This document shows, in pieces, positions 16,820-26,507 of a stretch of 42,290 nucleotides of DNA. A model generated the notes under the pieces. It was not told the origin of the DNA, did no database searches, and saw nothing but the letters and a program-made list of their open reading frames with translations. The first letter of the stretch is position 1; the number at the start of each line of letters is the position of its first letter. The stretch comes from JALJPB01 sp034111045. GTDB lineage: Bacteria > Pseudomonadota > Gammaproteobacteria > Enterobacterales > Alteromonadaceae. A program made the position numbers and the translations under genes. Where the stretch lies: assembly GCA_034111045.1 (NCBI GenBank), contig JAWUYA010000018.1, positions 1 to 42,290 of the forward strand, written 5' to 3'.

Positions 16820-17440
16820 TTACGGAAGTGTCCATTCATTTATTGATATTTTTATCAGTAAATCATCTCGCTTGAAGGTGAATGTTGTCGCTAGTTGTAC
16901 ATCGTTAATTTGACGATAATTTGCATAAGTAATTTGCCAGTGCTCATTGTTATATTCACTTGTTATTATTGAAGGTAGCTTGCTCTCGAAATGATAATTT
17001 ATTGTGTCGTTTATATTATAAGAAAGGCCTTTAAGCCAATAACTCAGCGCATCAGTTGGTATGGTTAATCCAGTTAATGAATAAATTAATTGCTCAAGGT
17101 TACTGCCTTGATAACTTTCGCCATCAACCTCTATTATATGACCATTATTATTTGACTCTAAATGTAAAACATTCACTCCGAGATAAGAGGTTAAATCGAG
17201 TGTTTGCTTGTTAATGCTTTGCTGATGTTGCCAAATGATTGATGCACTCTGTCGTTTATCTGATTGAATAAATGCTATTTTTCCCTTGAACTGCCAATCA
17301 TTAAGTTGGGATAACTTATCATTTCTTTGTTCAATCGTTTGATTGGTTTCAAGCTTACCTGCTTGTCTGGGTTGAGTAGAACAGCCATTTATTAGCATCA
17401 GGGCTAAAAGGGAAAGGGTAATACGAATAAATAAAGTCAT
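16820..17440 (-). CDS. lolB: Outer-membrane lipoprotein receptor LolB
   Basis: 206 residues, matching E. coli LolB (207). A type II signal peptide ends in the lipobox LINGC with the lipidated cysteine at about 20. The mature part holds the LolB beta-barrel fold: LSQLNDWQFKGKIAF and LTGLTIPTDALSYWLKG are the recognisable family segments. LolB accepts lipoproteins from LolA and inserts them in the outer membrane. The sequence is divergent but the context (divergent from hemA, followed by ispE) is diagnostic. Confidence 0.95.
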   Translation of the reverse strand: MTLFIRITLSLLALMLINGCSTQPRQAGKLETNQTIEQRNDKLSQLNDWQFKGKIAFIQSDKRQSASIIWQHQQSINKQTLDLTSYLGVNVLHLESNNNGHIIEVDGESYQGSNLEQLIYSLTGLTIPTDALSYWLKGLSYNINDTINYHFESKLPSIITSEYNNEHWQITYANYRQINDVQLATTFTFKRDDLLIKISINEWTLP

Positions 17441-17604
17441 TGTTTAGCACATCACTTTTATGAATATTGACTGTTATTGGTATTTGACCATAAATCACTT
17501 TGAATTTGGAATATATGTTTAAATTTCTTAAAATTTTTGCGGATTTTGTTACCGATCATGTTTTTTATTACAACCAAGTCGATAATAGGGGCAATTAATT
17601 ACTT

Positions 17605-17630
17605 CTATTGCAATATTCGTATTACAATAG
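17605..17630 (+). promoter_or_regulatory. Dyad in the hemA/lolB divergent region
   Basis: CTATTGCAATA (17605-17615) and TATTACAATAG (17620-17630) form an inverted repeat matching at 10 of 11 positions around TTCG. It ends 47 bases before hemA. It could be a leader hairpin with a stable UUCG loop or an operator; no known site is matched. Confidence 0.4.
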
Positions 17631-17677
17631 AAATATATACATCGCTTATTATTAAAAAAGGCTGAATATTTAGCATT

Positions 17678-18949
17678 ATGTCTATTGTTGCTCTGGGTAT
17701 AAACCATAAAACTGCACCAGTTGCTGTTAGGGAAAAAATCGCTTTTAACCCTGATCACTTGAGTGTTGCGCTGCAAGAGATGCTAAAAGAAGTACAGTGT
17801 GGTGAAGCGGCTATCCTATCTACTTGCAATCGAACTGAACTTTATGTTGTTCAAGAGGGCGATGTTAATCTTACCCAATCGCGCATTTTACAGTGGCTAG
17901 AAAATTACCATAAAGTACCGGCCTCAACTATTTTACCTAGTATTTACTGTCATCAAGGGCAAGAAGCCGTCAATCATATGATGCGTGTGGCCTGCGGCCT
18001 AGACTCATTAGTACTAGGTGAGCCACAAATTCTTGGTCAAATGAAACAAGCATATAGTCAAGCAAAAGCTGCTGGCTCTATGGCATTGGTACTTGATCGA
18101 TTATTTCAACGCACCTTTGGTGTGGCTAAACAAGTGAGAACCGAAACGGACATTGGTGCCAGTGCAGTGTCGGTCGCTTTTGCCTCAGTAAGTTTAGCCA
18201 AACATATATTTGCTAAACTAGAAAACGTTAATGTTTTATTAGTTGGTGCGGGTGAAACGATTGAATTAGTGGCTAAACACCTTTATCAAAATAAAGTAGG
18301 TAAAATTACCGTCGCTAATCGTACTCTTGCTCGTGCTCAAGAGATGGCAAAAAAAATCGGAGCTGATGTTATTACTTTGGCACAAATACCTAACAAAATG
18401 AACCAAGCAGATATTGTTATTAGCTCCACAGGCAGTACATTACCTATTATCGGCAAAGGTATGGTGGAACACGCACTGACAAAAAGAAAACATCGTCCAA
18501 TATTCATGGTTGATTTAGCTGTGCCTCGCGATATTGAAGAGCAAGTATCTGAACTTGAAGATGTCTTTTTATACACGGTAGATGATCTACAAACTATTAT
18601 TGCTGAAAATATTCAGAGTAGGCGTAAAGCTGCGGTACAAGCTGAAAGTATAGTTAATAGTCAATCCAATCATTTTATGTCTTGGCTGCGAGGTTTAAAT
18701 ACACAAGATACTGTGATTAGCTATCGCAACCAATGTTTAGTCAATCGTGATCAACTATTAGAAAAAGCGTTAATCCAACTTCAAAACAATCAACCACCCG
18801 AAGCGGTAATTGCTGAGTTAGCCACTAAGTTAACGAATAAATTTATGCATGACCCTACGAGTGCAATACAAAATGCAGCGCAGGGCGGTGAATTAGATAA
18901 ATTAATTTACTTACGTGACATTTTTAATTTGGACGCTAAAGACTCGTAG
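17678..18949 (+). CDS. hemA: Glutamyl-tRNA reductase
   Basis: 423 residues, close to E. coli HemA (418). It reduces Glu-tRNA(Glu) to glutamate-1-semialdehyde, the committed step of haem synthesis in the C5 pathway. The catalytic cysteine is in ILSTCNRTELY near residue 50. The conserved segment GLDSLVLGEPQILGQMK sits near 110, the NADPH fold starts VLLVGAGE near 190, and a C-terminal dimerisation helix follows. The N-terminus MSIVALGINHKTAPV is the family start. It leads the hemA-prfA-prmC-sirB-kdsA run. Confidence 0.98.
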   Translation: MSIVALGINHKTAPVAVREKIAFNPDHLSVALQEMLKEVQCGEAAILSTCNRTELYVVQEGDVNLTQSRILQWLENYHKVPASTILPSIYCHQGQEAVNHMMRVACGLDSLVLGEPQILGQMKQAYSQAKAAGSMALVLDRLFQRTFGVAKQVRTETDIGASAVSVAFASVSLAKHIFAKLENVNVLLVGAGETIELVAKHLYQNKVGKITVANRTLARAQEMAKKIGADVITLAQIPNKMNQADIVISSTGSTLPIIGKGMVEHALTKRKHRPIFMVDLAVPRDIEEQVSELEDVFLYTVDDLQTIIAENIQSRRKAAVQAESIVNSQSNHFMSWLRGLNTQDTVISYRNQCLVNRDQLLEKALIQLQNNQPPEAVIAELATKLTNKFMHDPTSAIQNAAQGGELDKLIYLRDIFNLDAKDS

Positions 18950-18998
18950 AATATTACTACTAAGCCACTACTATATTGATAAAACCTTAGATAAAACT

Positions 18999-19027
18999 AG
19001 GCTTTTGTGCTTTTAGCGCAAAAACCT
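18999..19027 (+). other. Hairpin between hemA and prfA
   Basis: AGGCTTTTGTGC (18999-19010) can pair with GCGCAAAAACCT (19016-19027) with one mismatch and one wobble around a 5-base loop. No U-run follows, so it is a weak terminator at best and may be a processing or attenuation site in the hemA-prfA transcript. Confidence 0.4.
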
Positions 19028-19156
19028 CTGCGTTATATGCATAAGTAGAATATAATGCCGTCATTATAAAAAAACCCATACCACTCAATAGCAAAACGTA
19101 TAATTTTACTTAATGCAGTTGTATGCAATCTATTATCTGTAGATAAGAAGTTAGTA

Positions 19157-20245
19157 ATGAATCAATCAGTTTATCAAAAGCTTGAAGTGCTCGTTGAGCG
19201 CTTTGAAGAAGTACAAGCCTTATTATCCGATCCTGCCACTATTAGAGATCAAGACAAATTTCGTACGCTATCGAAAGAGTTTAAGCAATTAGAAGATGTG
19301 ACTACTGTATTTAAAGCCTATCAAGGTGCGGTCGATGACTTTGCTACTGCAGAAGAAATGCTTAAAGATGATGATCTTGATATGCGTGAAATGGCCCAAG
19401 AAGAATTTAAAGAGGCTAAAAAAGCTGTTGAGGTTTTAACTGACGATTTACAGATTTTACTGTTACCTAAAGATCCCAATGATGACCGAAACTGTTATAT
19501 GGAAATTCGTGCCGGTGCAGGTGGTGACGAAGCGGCAATTTTTGCGGGTGATTTATTTAGAATGTACAGCCGTTATATCGAGAAAAAGGGCTGGAAAATT
19601 GAAATAATGAATACCAATGAAAGTGAACAAGGTGGTTACAAAGAAGTGGTGATCAAAATCGTTGGTGACGGAGCCTTCGGCTACATGAAATTTGAGTCCG
19701 GGGGACACCGTGTTCAACGTGTACCTGAAACAGAATCTCAAGGTCGTGTGCATACATCTGCTTGTACTGTGGTGGTTATGCCTGAAATTCCTGAGTCTGA
19801 AGCTATAGAAATTAACAAAGCTGATTTAAAAGTTGATACATTTAGGGCGTCAGGTGCAGGTGGGCAGCACGTAAACAAAACTGACTCAGCGATCCGTATT
19901 ACCCATATTCCAACCGGCGTTGTTGTTGAGTGTCAAGATCAACGTTCACAACATAAAAATCGAGCACAAGCAATGTCGGTTTTGCAAGCACGTTTACAAG
20001 CGGCAGAAGATGAAAAGCGAAGGAGTGAAGAAGAGTCATCACGACGTAATTTAGTCGCAAGTGGTGATCGTTCTGAGCGTATTCGTACCTATAATTTCCC
20101 ACAAGGGAGAATGAGTGATCATCGTATTAACTTAACGCTTTACCGTCTCAATGAAATTATGGAAGGTAGTTTACATTTAGTGATGGAGCCTATTATGCTA
20201 GAAAATCAAGCCGATATGCTAGCGGCACTTGCGGAGCAAAGCTAA
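19157..20245 (+). CDS. prfA: Peptide chain release factor 1
   Basis: 362 residues. It recognises UAA and UAG and triggers peptide release. The GGQ motif is in SGAGGQHVNKTDSA near residue 235. The codon-recognition tripeptide of RF1 type appears as PET (P-x-T) in RVPETESQGRVHTSACT. The protein is methylated on the GGQ glutamine by PrmC, which is encoded 29 bases downstream. Confidence 0.98.
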   Translation: MNQSVYQKLEVLVERFEEVQALLSDPATIRDQDKFRTLSKEFKQLEDVTTVFKAYQGAVDDFATAEEMLKDDDLDMREMAQEEFKEAKKAVEVLTDDLQILLLPKDPNDDRNCYMEIRAGAGGDEAAIFAGDLFRMYSRYIEKKGWKIEIMNTNESEQGGYKEVVIKIVGDGAFGYMKFESGGHRVQRVPETESQGRVHTSACTVVVMPEIPESEAIEINKADLKVDTFRASGAGGQHVNKTDSAIRITHIPTGVVVECQDQRSQHKNRAQAMSVLQARLQAAEDEKRRSEEESSRRNLVASGDRSERIRTYNFPQGRMSDHRINLTLYRLNEIMEGSLHLVMEPIMLENQADMLAALAEQS

Positions 20246-20274
20246 ATTTACTTAGCTTTAGTTTATATTATTTT

Positions 20275-21141
20275 ATGACAGTTAATCACATGTCATTAAA
20301 AAATCACTCGATTCAACATTTAGTTGAACATGGACGACAATTATTGGTGCATTGTTCTGATAGCGCTAAACTTGATTCGCAGTTACTGCTTTGTTTGGTA
20401 TTAGAAAAAGAACGGAGTCATTTATTAACTTGGCCAGACAAGGTTATTGACGAGCCATTAGTTCATCAATTTCTGGCTTTATTAACACGTCGCCACAATG
20501 GTGAACCGATAGCTTACATTACGGGGATGAAAGAGTTTTGGTCGTTACCATTGGCGGTATCAACAGCGACTTTAATCCCTCGTCCTGATACTGAAATTTT
20601 AGTTGAGCACATACTTGATGTCACTAATGGTCAAGAGTTACTCGCCTGTTTAGATTTAGGAACGGGTACCGGAGCTATTGCTTTAGCCCTTGCTAGTGAA
20701 AAACCCTCTTGGCAAGTAGAAGGCCTAGACTATAGCCTTGCTGCAGTAAAATTAGCTCAATTAAATGCCAAAAATTTAAACTTGTCACACGTTTCCTTTT
20801 ATAAGAGTGATTGGTTTAGTGATGTTACTGAAAATAAATTATTTGATGTGATTGTTTCTAACCCTCCATATATAGAACCTAATGATGTAAACTTATCAAT
20901 AGGGGATGTTCGCTTTGAACCAAAATCTGCACTGGTTGCTGATGATGAAGGCTTAGCCGACATAAAATATATTGCGAAAATAGCAAGAGATTATTTATCA
21001 ACTAAAGGAAAGCTGTTTTTCGAACATGGCTTTGAACAAGGGGGGGCGGTACGAACAATCTTGATAAGATATGGCTATAGGCAAGTACAAACCGTCAAAG
21101 ACTTATCCGGACATGAAAGAGTCACCTGGGCTGTTTTTTGA
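20275..21141 (+). CDS. prmC: Release factor glutamine methyltransferase PrmC
   Basis: 288 residues. This class I SAM methyltransferase modifies the GGQ glutamine of RF1 and RF2. Motif I is LDLGTGTGAIALALA near residue 125; the catalytic NPPY motif is in IVSNPPYIEPND near 195. The N-terminal helical domain (about 1-90) is the substrate-recognition part. A second ATG five codons in (20290) is an alternative start; neither has a clear Shine-Dalgarno. Its place after prfA is conserved. Confidence 0.97.
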   Translation: MTVNHMSLKNHSIQHLVEHGRQLLVHCSDSAKLDSQLLLCLVLEKERSHLLTWPDKVIDEPLVHQFLALLTRRHNGEPIAYITGMKEFWSLPLAVSTATLIPRPDTEILVEHILDVTNGQELLACLDLGTGTGAIALALASEKPSWQVEGLDYSLAAVKLAQLNAKNLNLSHVSFYKSDWFSDVTENKLFDVIVSNPPYIEPNDVNLSIGDVRFEPKSALVADDEGLADIKYIAKIARDYLSTKGKLFFEHGFEQGGAVRTILIRYGYRQVQTVKDLSGHERVTWAVF

Positions 21142-21250
21142 CCGCTAATTTTTAACAGTGGAAAGTAGCTCAGCCCAAGGACAACCTTAATTTAATATCA
21201 TAGGTAATAACGTTCATCTTAGTAAAAAATAATCATAGGATAGAAAAAAC

Positions 21251-21616
21251 ATGTTCAAACACTTACACATAACCTTAGCGGTCATTAGTATTTCACTTTT
21301 TACCTTACGTTTTGCTTGGTTAATGCTAAATTCTCAGCAACTTAATCGTAAGTGGGTGAAAATAACGCCACATATTATTGATACATTATTAATAATTATA
21401 GGTGTAATGATGGTGGTACAATTATCTATTAATCCACTCGAACAACTGTGGTTAGCTGAAAAAATGCTTGCGCTTATTGCGTATATTTTTACCGGACTAT
21501 ATACATTGAAATTTGCCAGAAATCGTATGATGAAAATTATTGGCTACCTAGGTGCTATCGGCTGGATAATGCTTATTGTACGTATTGCCATCACCAAAGA
21601 AACCATGTTTTTATAA
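21251..21616 (+). CDS. SirB2-family small membrane protein
   Basis: 121 residues, mostly hydrophobic, with four predicted membrane helices (starting about residues 5, 44, 70 and 97). It matches the SirB (DUF/YchQ-type) family by size, helix pattern and location between prmC and the SirB1-like gene. Its biochemical role is unknown; the old name reflects a reported effect on Salmonella invasion-gene regulation, which need not apply here. Confidence 0.85.
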   Translation: MFKHLHITLAVISISLFTLRFAWLMLNSQQLNRKWVKITPHIIDTLLIIIGVMMVVQLSINPLEQLWLAEKMLALIAYIFTGLYTLKFARNRMMKIIGYLGAIGWIMLIVRIAITKETMFL

Positions 21617-21682
21617 GTTGATGAGTGATTAAGTCGTCAGTATAGCGTTGCCAATTATTAGCTTTAAATAGATAAGATATTT

Positions 21683-22504
21683 ATGAATGAATTGTTGTTA
21701 TCGGAAATTAATTCTGATGAAAAGTCGTTGTTGCAAAAAATAGTCTTAGTTGAAGAGTTTGTTTTTTCTTCATTGACCACCTGTCTTGATAATGTGGACA
21801 GTTTTATTGAGCACTGCCAATCATCTCTGGAAGGTATTGACGATCCGCTTGAACAAGCTGAGCAGTTAATTAATGAATTGTTTGTGACTCAATTATTAAT
21901 TGATAGTTACCGAGACTCTTGGCCGGTGGTTGCGTATCAATTACACACGTCATTAGATTACCGGACTATAGCCCCAAGCTTAAAAGTCATTATTATCAGA
22001 CATATCATAGAAGCCTGTGGTTTTGACTGTGATATTGTTTTTGTTCCTGAAAAAGTGATGGTTCGTCTTGTTTGTGATGACATGTACGCCATTATTTTCG
22101 ATCCCGTTACTGGCGAGTCGTTGAACTGGCAAGAGTTTGACCTTCGTATGGCTGAAACTGAAGACCTTAGCGCTTTTTATTCTGAAAACATGTCAGACAT
22201 TTTGCCTGAAAGTATGACTCACATTAGCCTAATTGTTAAACACCTATCTGAGCTAAAAGCTGGGTTGATCAAAGAAACACATTTTAACCAAGCTTTAAAA
22301 TGTGTCGATATTTTATTAGCCCTAAGCCCAAATGATCCTTTTGAACGACGAGACCGTGGTTTTTTACTTCATCAACTCGATTGTTTTAAAGTTGCCGTTG
22401 ATGACTATCGTTATTTTGTTGAACAATGCCCTAAAGACCCGGCTGCTCAGTTACTTAAAATTCAGCTTGATAACATTACTATCGCAGAGCCGGCGTTACA
22501 TTAA
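21683..22504 (+). CDS. SirB1-like transglutaminase/TPR protein (YchA type)
   Basis: 273 residues, cytoplasmic. Residues about 40-165 are the SirB1 transglutaminase-like fold; residues about 205-265 form tetratricopeptide-type repeats (FNQALKCVDILLALSPNDPF; ERRDRGFLLHQLDCFKVAVD). The catalytic cysteine-histidine pair of true transglutaminases is not evident, so it is probably a non-enzymatic scaffold. E. coli ychA lies at the same position in the hemA-kdsA cluster. Function unknown. Confidence 0.85.
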   Translation: MNELLLSEINSDEKSLLQKIVLVEEFVFSSLTTCLDNVDSFIEHCQSSLEGIDDPLEQAEQLINELFVTQLLIDSYRDSWPVVAYQLHTSLDYRTIAPSLKVIIIRHIIEACGFDCDIVFVPEKVMVRLVCDDMYAIIFDPVTGESLNWQEFDLRMAETEDLSAFYSENMSDILPESMTHISLIVKHLSELKAGLIKETHFNQALKCVDILLALSPNDPFERRDRGFLLHQLDCFKVAVDDYRYFVEQCPKDPAAQLLKIQLDNITIAEPALH

Positions 22505-22582
22505 CCCTGTTAATTAGCTGGGGACGATAAAGTCGACAGCATAAATATAACAATAAAATTGAAAGTTAAAGAGGTTAGTTAA

Positions 22583-23845
22583 ATGCAAGAAAATATAGTG
22601 GCTAATATGCCATTAATCACCAATGATGCGACTGTTTTTGGGGTGTTATCACTAATTTTGGGTTTTGTTTTTTATACCTCCAATAGTAAGCATCCCGTGT
22701 GGACAAAATTTTATCAGTATATTCCTGCATTGTTGATGTGTTATTTACTGCCATCATTACTTAATACCTTTGGCATTGTCAGCGCTGAACTAAGCCAAAT
22801 TGATGAGGTGGCTAAGTATTATTTATTACCTGCTTGTTTGGTATTACTGACGTTAAGCATTGATCTAAAAGCGATAATGTCTCTGGGTAATAAAGCCATT
22901 ATTATGTTCTTAACCGGTACTGTTGGTGTTGTTATCGGTGGACCGATAGCTTTGTTAGCCATTTCTGCTATGTGGCCTGAGCTTATTGGTGTGACCGGCC
23001 CTGAAGCTGTTTGGCGGGGTATGGCAGCGCTTGCCGGTAGTTGGATTGGCGGTGGCGCCAATATGTTAGCAATGAAAGAAATTTATGGTGCTGGCGGTAA
23101 AATATTTACCATTATGGTCACTGTTGATATTATAGTGGCTAATATATGGATGGCATTTTTACTATATTTTGCAGCTAACCATAAACGAATAGATGCGAAA
23201 AGTGGCGCTGACACCTCAGGTATTGATCAATTAATTGACAAAGTTCAAGCCTACGAAAAAGCGCATGCTCGGCGTCCTGAATTAAAAGATTTCATGTTAA
23301 TATTAGCTGTTGGCTTTGGTGCTGCAGGCTTTGCCCATCTTATTGCTGATTTTCTTGTGCCTTATTTTAAACTTAATTTTCCTGCATTAGAAAAGTTTAG
23401 TCTACACAGTAAACTATTTTGGATTATAACGTTGGTGACCACTATGGGGCTTGCTCTCTCTTTTACTAGGGTTAGAAAACTGGAAGCTGTTGGTGCCTCA
23501 AAAATTGGCAGTAGTTTTTTATATGTGTTGGTCGCTACTATTGGTTTACACATGGATATCTCGCAAATAGTTGAAGCACCTAAATATATCGTTATTGGCT
23601 TAATTTGGATGATGGTACATGTTGCTTTGCTCTTGATTGTTGGACGTATCATCAAAGCACCTGTTTTCTACTTAGCCGTGGGCAGTAAAGCTAATATTGG
23701 TGGAGCGGCATCCGCACCTGTTATTGCCTCAGCCTTTCATCCTTCTTTAGCCCCTGTTGGTGTATTGTTGGCTGTGCTTGGCTATGCTTTAGGTACTTAT
23801 ATGGCTTGGATTTGTGGTCAACTATTACGAATTATTGGTAGTTAG
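22583..23845 (+). CDS. DUF819 family membrane protein
   Basis: 420 residues with about ten to eleven hydrophobic helices, an inner-membrane transporter-like protein. The two halves contain glycine-rich motifs, LAGSWIGGGANMLAMKEI near residue 152 and KANIGGAASAPVIASAF near 372, suggesting an inverted internal repeat as in many secondary transporters. The family (YjcL-like) has no established substrate. It sits between the SirB1-like gene and kdsA, which are adjacent in E. coli, so it is an insertion into the conserved cluster. Its promoter is not obvious; it may be read with its neighbours. Confidence 0.88.
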   Translation: MQENIVANMPLITNDATVFGVLSLILGFVFYTSNSKHPVWTKFYQYIPALLMCYLLPSLLNTFGIVSAELSQIDEVAKYYLLPACLVLLTLSIDLKAIMSLGNKAIIMFLTGTVGVVIGGPIALLAISAMWPELIGVTGPEAVWRGMAALAGSWIGGGANMLAMKEIYGAGGKIFTIMVTVDIIVANIWMAFLLYFAANHKRIDAKSGADTSGIDQLIDKVQAYEKAHARRPELKDFMLILAVGFGAAGFAHLIADFLVPYFKLNFPALEKFSLHSKLFWIITLVTTMGLALSFTRVRKLEAVGASKIGSSFLYVLVATIGLHMDISQIVEAPKYIVIGLIWMMVHVALLLIVGRIIKAPVFYLAVGSKANIGGAASAPVIASAFHPSLAPVGVLLAVLGYALGTYMAWICGQLLRIIGS

Positions 23846-23877
23846 CGTTTATTTTATAAGATGAATTTGGAAAAATC

Positions 23878-24720
23878 ATGACAATACAATCAGTTTCAGT
23901 AGCAGGTATCGAGGTTGCTAATGACCAACCCTTTGTTTTATTTGGCGGTATGAACGTGCTTGAGTCTCGTGACTTGGCCATGAGCATTGCAGAACATTAT
24001 GTTGAAGTTACACGAAAATTAGGCATTCCTTACGTTTTTAAAGCTTCATTCGATAAAGCTAATCGTTCATCGGTGAACTCATACCGTGGTCCTGGTTTAG
24101 ATGAAGGCTTGAAAATATTTGAAGAAATCAAATCAACCTTCAATGTGCCCATTATTACAGATGTCCATGAAAGTTACCAAGCACAGCCGTTAAGTGAAGT
24201 GGTTGATGTTATTCAACTGCCCGCTTTTTTAGCCCGTCAAACTGATTTGGTTGTTGCCATGGCTAAAACGGGTGCCATCATCAATGTTAAAAAACCGCAG
24301 TTTTTAGCGGCACATGAAATGCGTCATATCATTACTAAATTTGGTGAAGCAGGTAATGAAAATATTATTTTATGTGAACGTGGTAGCTGCTATGGCTACA
24401 ATAATTTAGTGGTTGATATGCTGGCAATGGATGAAATGAAAAGCTACGCACCAGTTATTTTTGATGCCACTCACGCCCTACAAAAACCAGGTGGACGAAG
24501 CGATTCTGCCGATGGTCGTAGAGCACAAGCAACACAGTTGGCTCGTAGTGGTATGGCAATAGGTATTGCAGGTTTATTTATTGAAGCCCATCCTGACCCT
24601 AGTAGCGCTAAATGTGATGGGCCTTGTGCACTGCCCTTAGATAAACTAGCACCTTATTTAATGCAAATGCAAGCGATTGATGACCTGGTCAAAAATTTTG
24701 AGCCATTAGTTATTGATTAA
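23878..24720 (+). CDS. kdsA: 3-deoxy-8-phosphooctulonate synthase (KDO-8-P synthase)
   Basis: 280 residues. It condenses phosphoenolpyruvate with arabinose 5-phosphate to make KDO-8-phosphate for the LPS inner core. Family motifs are FGGMNVLESRDLAM near residue 22, YVFKASFDKANRSS near 53, and VIFDATHALQKPGGRS near 198. A non-metal class I enzyme is likely, since the motif FKASFDKAN carries Asn where metal-dependent enzymes have Cys. It closes the hemA cluster, 32 bases after the DUF819 gene. Confidence 0.98.
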   Translation: MTIQSVSVAGIEVANDQPFVLFGGMNVLESRDLAMSIAEHYVEVTRKLGIPYVFKASFDKANRSSVNSYRGPGLDEGLKIFEEIKSTFNVPIITDVHESYQAQPLSEVVDVIQLPAFLARQTDLVVAMAKTGAIINVKKPQFLAAHEMRHIITKFGEAGNENIILCERGSCYGYNNLVVDMLAMDEMKSYAPVIFDATHALQKPGGRSDSADGRRAQATQLARSGMAIGIAGLFIEAHPDPSSAKCDGPCALPLDKLAPYLMQMQAIDDLVKNFEPLVID

Positions 24721-24913
24721 CATTTTATTCAACTAGCCTGTTAAAAGTAATATTAGTGCGATTTTTAATACATTCATCTTAAGGGCGACACTTAATCAAT
24801 AGTAAATTTTACTTTTTTGTGTGTGAGTTAATAGGCTATGATTAATGTCAATAAACCACACGTTCCTTTACTAAAATCTTTTCCTATTACTATATTTGGG
24901 GGGATGTTAACGA

Positions 24914-26278
24914 TTGAATAATATAAAACTTACTCAAGATGAAAGCCTGTCATTCAAAGTAAGTCATCAACTATTACCCCAAGACAATCAACGTATTGAT
25001 CTATACTTTTCTTTGCCTATTGAAATGGGCATTAGTCCCAGTACGCTTAGCGAAGAAAACTATTTTCACAGCAGTATCAAATGCCATAGCGCTTATTATT
25101 CTGATCAATTGCATTTACCTTTAGTGCGCAGTCGATTTATTAGTCAAAAAAAAGGTGAGCAAAGTGATTATCGCCTTAATCTGAACTTGTTCTGTTATCA
25201 AATACGTTTAGCACTCGATACCGATGTTAAACAAACCCTAAAATTATCATCCGTTGATGAATTTTACGCTCAAGCTGTTGAAGTTGCTGAGCAAACACTG
25301 TCACTGTTGAAAAAATTGAGGCGATATACACCGCCAGATAAAAAGCTAAGGCCTTATTTTGAAAATGCTGACAATTATTTAAGTTGGCATGTTGAGCAAT
25401 CGTGTTTAAAATTACTCTCTCGAGGCCCTAAAAGCAGTGAACACAGTGTTGAAAGAAAATTTCTATTTGATTTATGTAAAGATGAACATCTGTACCGTTC
25501 GAACAACCAATACAACTCACAACTTACCTTAAGCGATCCTAATCGTATTACTAATAAAATGCGATTATTGCAGCGTTTGATTGAATACGGTGTTGTTTTT
25601 CAAAAACAGACGATTAACCTCAATACTAACTTAAAAAGACTCGTCAGAGGAACGGTAACCGCTGTTATCATGGCCTTTGTAATGTTGTTAGTCCTTAATG
25701 CTCGTTCTAACTTCACGGAGGTGACTATTGCCCTTGTTGGTATGCTGGGGATTATTTATGGTTTACGTGAAATTTTCAAAGATGATATCACTCGATTGAT
25801 ATGGCGAAAAATTCAACGAGGTTTACCGAAATGGAAACTATTGTTCGCCAATAGTATCACTAAAGCACGCATGACAAGTCAAACCTTATGGCTAGAATAT
25901 ATTCGGGCGAAAGACTTGCCAGAAGAGGTTAACCGATTGTTCCAGCAAAGACGACATCAAAATAAACAAGCCGCACGGTTATTGCATTTTCGCAGCGATA
26001 CTAAGGTTTATGCCAAACAATTTTTACCCGGTTATGATGAAATACAAGGCCAAATATTTTTTAACCTAACACCTTTTGTTCGTTTTCTCAAAAAAGGGGA
26101 GGGGCGCCTGTATACGCTAGAAGGGAATAAAATTAATAAGCAGGCAGTTGAGCGCCGCTATCAAATTAATGTAGTTTTACTGCAAACCGATAAAAATAAT
26201 TTAAAGAATTCACAACGTTTTAAAATAACGTTAAACCGTTCCGGGATTATTAATATTGAAGCGCTAGTTGTTGATTGA
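24914..26278 (+). CDS. Unknown protein with a central two-helix membrane hairpin
   Basis: 454 residues, family not recognised. The start is a TTG at 24914: the only nearby upstream ATG (24904) hits a stop after five codons, and a G-rich tract (GGGGGGATG) lies just before. Residues 1-240 are soluble and charged. Residues about 245-285 hold two adjacent membrane helices (VTAVIMAFVMLLVLNA and VTIALVGMLGIIYGL), and 290-454 are basic then beta-rich. The layout suggests two cytoplasmic domains joined by a membrane hairpin. No signal peptide and no catalytic motif were seen. It stands alone between kdsA and hpf with its own likely terminator. Confidence 0.8.
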   Translation: MNNIKLTQDESLSFKVSHQLLPQDNQRIDLYFSLPIEMGISPSTLSEENYFHSSIKCHSAYYSDQLHLPLVRSRFISQKKGEQSDYRLNLNLFCYQIRLALDTDVKQTLKLSSVDEFYAQAVEVAEQTLSLLKKLRRYTPPDKKLRPYFENADNYLSWHVEQSCLKLLSRGPKSSEHSVERKFLFDLCKDEHLYRSNNQYNSQLTLSDPNRITNKMRLLQRLIEYGVVFQKQTINLNTNLKRLVRGTVTAVIMAFVMLLVLNARSNFTEVTIALVGMLGIIYGLREIFKDDITRLIWRKIQRGLPKWKLLFANSITKARMTSQTLWLEYIRAKDLPEEVNRLFQQRRHQNKQAARLLHFRSDTKVYAKQFLPGYDEIQGQIFFNLTPFVRFLKKGEGRLYTLEGNKINKQAVERRYQINVVLLQTDKNNLKNSQRFKITLNRSGIINIEALVVD

Positions 26279-26332
26279 CGATTAAATAACTGACTCGTAG
26301 ATCGATATTTTTTATCAGCTATTATTAACTAG

Positions 26333-26367
26333 CGTCAGGAGAACCGCTGTCCAACTGACGATTTTTT
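26333..26367 (+). terminator. Possible terminator after the membrane-hairpin gene
   Basis: CGTCAG (26333-26338) pairs with CTGACG (26355-26360) over a 16-base loop, followed by ATTTTTTG. The stem is short and the loop large, so efficiency is uncertain. Confidence 0.5.
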
Positions 26368-26507
26368 GCTATTTAAGATGAAGAGAATTTTTTTGATAAG
26401 TGATAAGTTTATGGCTTTATCTTAAAATATATTGATGGTTCGCCTTGTATTTAATTTAGTTTGCCCCCAGTCTTATTAGTGATGTTATATAAATAAAAGG
26501 TAATGTT

